A DNA stretch of 64,000 nucleotides from Nitzschia sp. DOCU1 (taxonomy: Eukaryota > Bacillariophyta > Bacillariophyceae > Bacillariales > Bacillariaceae), in contig OX595989.1 of NCBI GenBank assembly GCA_951394045.1, positions 806,001 to 870,000 on the forward strand, written 5' to 3'. Shown in pieces: positions 61,893-64,000 of this stretch. Made by a program: the position numbers and the translations under genes. How positions within the stretch are numbered: position 1 is the stretch's first letter; each line of letters starts with the position of its first letter. The notes below the pieces were generated by a model. That model was not told the DNA's origin, searched no databases, and saw nothing but the letters and a program-made list of their open reading frames with translations.

Positions 61893-63492
61893 ATGCCACC
61901 ACTTATGTCATCAAGTTTCGCTCGTGACTCTATTGGAAACGTTCGAGCCGAATCATTGGAAGTAAAAATGATGCCCTCATCGGTCGGAGGTTTATCTGAC
62001 ATGACACTTCTACCTGACGACTTCGAGCCGGGAGAATTCGATGTCATTTGCAGTTGGGCGAGACAGAATCATCGTCACAGTGAGTCATCCATCGACATGT
62101 TGCTTAAATACTTTAATTGTCGTTGGAAGCTGAATTCTCACCATCCGTTGTGGAATGATGGTCTCCATCATGGTTTCCCTTCTTCAACCCGTAGGTGGAA
62201 ATGTCAGATTTCGAAAGATGGTCGATGACCATGTATCGTCATATGTCAAAGCAGAGACGAAGTATGAGAAGACGAAAGTCATTGCAGACTTAATCGACAG
62301 AGTTCGAAAAGAAAGTCCACATGGGGGATTTGTGAAGAAAGACTTTTATACCGGGAAGTGGTTCGAAATCGGTATTGAACGAGCTCGCGATAAAGTTGGC
62401 CACGCAATCAGGAAAGCTGCAGATAGATTAGTCTCGGAGCAACAAGACGGGAACGGGGAGAAAAAGAAAGGTCGTGGGAAGGCCAAGGCAGCAGCCAAAG
62501 ATCACAAAAGGAAAAAATCACCTGACTCCAGCGCCGCGGCTGGTGCTACTGCGAGTCCACCTCGTCCTCCTCCCACCACTAGTGCGGTACTACCTGCTGC
62601 TGGTGCCCCTGCTGTGGATTCCCATTTCATTCCGCCAGCACCATTACCCTCCTTTCAACCCTCTACTACATTATATCATCAACCAGAGGTCTCAAACCCC
62701 TTCTTCCCGTCTGCTGCATCCAGCACGAGTTCTTCGCCTTCTTCTTGGATGCAGCACTTGGGTGTCCTGGGGCTGCCGCAACACCGTGGTGTTCCTGTGG
62801 ATCACTTCACCTTTCCTCACTCTAGTACTGCTGGCACAGCTTTTGCGGGGGCTTCTCCTCCCCCTCCGCCGTCCTCGTTTTATCACGATGGAAATCAGGT
62901 ACTTCAAGGCAATAGTATATTCTACCAAGATATTATTCAGTTGTCTGGTCCAACCGGCGCAACCTACGTGAGGAGCGGTGATCGTTCCATGTTGCCGCCG
63001 CATTTTCCTCCTCCTGACCAGAATGCATCATCATCCTCGATGTACAGTGGTGGGTCTGTTACAGGGGGAGCAGCACCAGTCATCCGCCCCCAAGCGCCGC
63101 CCTCGTCGAGGAGGGCTGGCAGTTCTAATCCGTCGTCATCCATGTTCCTTCCAAACGCCACTACCGCCGCCGCGTCCCAGCACTCATACAATCAAGGCCA
63201 CCAGCAACAGCTGTCGACTGCTTCCTTCATTGGTTATCCAGCTGCTCCACCGCCCACCACTTCTACTAGTAGTATGAGAGGAATGGCTGAAATGAGACCA
63301 GGGGGTGGTGGCAGAGATGCCTACTATTTTGGCGGAGAGGAATCTGGTGCTGGCATTGCCGAGGAGGACTTGCATCTTCCTACAAGGGGGTTCCGTCAGC
63401 ATGCTGGAATTTTGACGGGTGGTATGCTTCCTTACGATTTAGATGGCCGGGGAAACCTTCATCAAAATGGACCTACTGGTGGATATCCGTAA
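61893..63492 (+). CDS. DUF6824 domain protein with long disordered tail
   Basis: Two exons, 61893-62079 and 62195-63492 (494 residues). The longer upstream frame begins at GTG; the first ATG is 61893. The join (donor A|GTGAGT, acceptor GTAG) rebuilds the domain: F-D-V-I-C-S-W, then N-H-R-H-S-G-N-V-R-F-R, then KVIADLIDRVRKESPHGGF, FYTGKWFEIG and KVGHAIRKAADRL, spanning about residues 50-150. This domain is abundant in diatoms and of unknown function; the usual C-G-R-G after D-V-I is replaced by C-S-W-A. A Lys/Arg-rich segment (KKKGRGKAKAAAKDHKRKK) resembles a nuclear localisation signal. The remainder is Pro/Ser/Ala/Gln/Gly low complexity. A nuclear or regulatory role is plausible but unproven. 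Confidence 0.78.
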
Positions 63493-64000
63493 TGCAAGGA
63501 ATACTAGGGGATGTATTAGTGCTTCAACAGCAGCGAGAAGAAACTGAAGCTGCTTAAACAGTAGAAGTGGCTGGTATTAGAGATACTAGATATAACCGTT
63601 GTGACCACCAAATCGTAGATAGAGGTGTTATTCTTGCTTGCTGATGCTGCCGAGGATATCGTGGTTGGGACTTGGTGATCACTTCACTTCTTCGAAGCAC
63701 ATCACCCGCTAGGCATGATTGTCCGATATAGGCATCATGCGTCAACACTGCAACAAGGCATCCTAGTAGGAGAAACAACCGCGAAGATTGAAATTGAAGT
63801 CATCGATGCACCCTCACCTCCGTACTTAGTAGCAACAAACTCTCATGGTTTACCTGGGTCGAGAGCTGTGGCCGCTTCGGCGACTTAGAGAACTCTCCCG
63901 AGAAGTTTGATAATCACTCCGACGAGCATGTCCGTGGTGAGACCTACCACTGATTTTGCTGTGATCTTGTCTCGCGTCAGCCGAGCCTTCCTTCTTGCCA
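63493..64000. other. 3' flank and right edge, possible partial minus-strand gene
   Basis: Mostly non-coding. On the minus strand a frame enters at the window edge and ends with TAA at 63887-63885 (about 37 residues, ending VGVIIKLLGRVL). It could be the end of a gene beyond the window, but it is too short to judge. Confidence 0.25.

Overview
The window reads as nuclear DNA of a diatom, probably a raphid pennate, although the species cannot be named from sequence alone. The evidence is: short GT-AG introns; plastid presequences with an ASAF-like motif (A-S-F in the Rieske protein, T-A-F in the DUF445 protein); a DUF6824 protein and a helicase-associated-domain protein, families abundant in diatoms; Ty1/copia elements of the diatom kind; and a cluster of single-pass membrane LRR proteins. 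Gene density is high, with one gene every 2-3 kb outside the transposon block.

Layout. 1-9 kb: a GH30 glucosylceramidase-like gene cut by the window edge, a BRAP-type RING/ZnF-UBP ubiquitin ligase, a plastid Rieske (PAO-like) oxygenase and a helicase-associated-domain protein. 10-12 kb: a degenerate Mutator-like transposase with SWIM and zinc-knuckle motifs. 12.4-25.5 kb: two nested copia-type LTR retrotransposons. Element B (6716 bp, minus strand) sits 6 bp inside element A (plus strand, about 6.4 kb without B). Each has LTRs that look identical by eye, one intact gag-pol ORF, a polypurine tract and a 6-bp target duplication, so both insertions look young.

25.8-36 kb: housekeeping and metabolic genes. 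These are an RNI-type LRR protein, a flavin-reductase-like protein, an N-myristoylated LAMTOR1-like protein, a PhzF isomerase family member, adenylate kinase, a plastid DUF445 membrane protein and an OGFOD1/Tpa1 prolyl hydroxylase.

36-58 kb: an LRR cluster. A large six-exon modular LRR gene with an EF-hand-like loop comes first. After a PrxQ-type peroxiredoxin with a twin-arginine presequence and a small GAT-like gene come five paralogous single-pass LRR membrane genes. These share an acidic N-terminal tail, one membrane segment, a Pro/Ser/Thr stalk, a conserved cap, LRRs encoded on exact 72-nt phase-1 exons, and a closing cysteine cluster. Two of the five are a fresh tandem duplicate in which the tail is almost unchanged and the LRR exons differ by about a quarter. 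This cluster is the best candidate for an under-described receptor-like system.

58-64 kb: DPH1 (diphthamide synthesis), a PET117-like cytochrome oxidase assembly factor and a DUF6824 protein.

Exon joins were worked out by eye from splice signals, reading frame and family resemblance. Start codons were moved to the first plausible ATG wherever the longest open frame began at a non-ATG codon.
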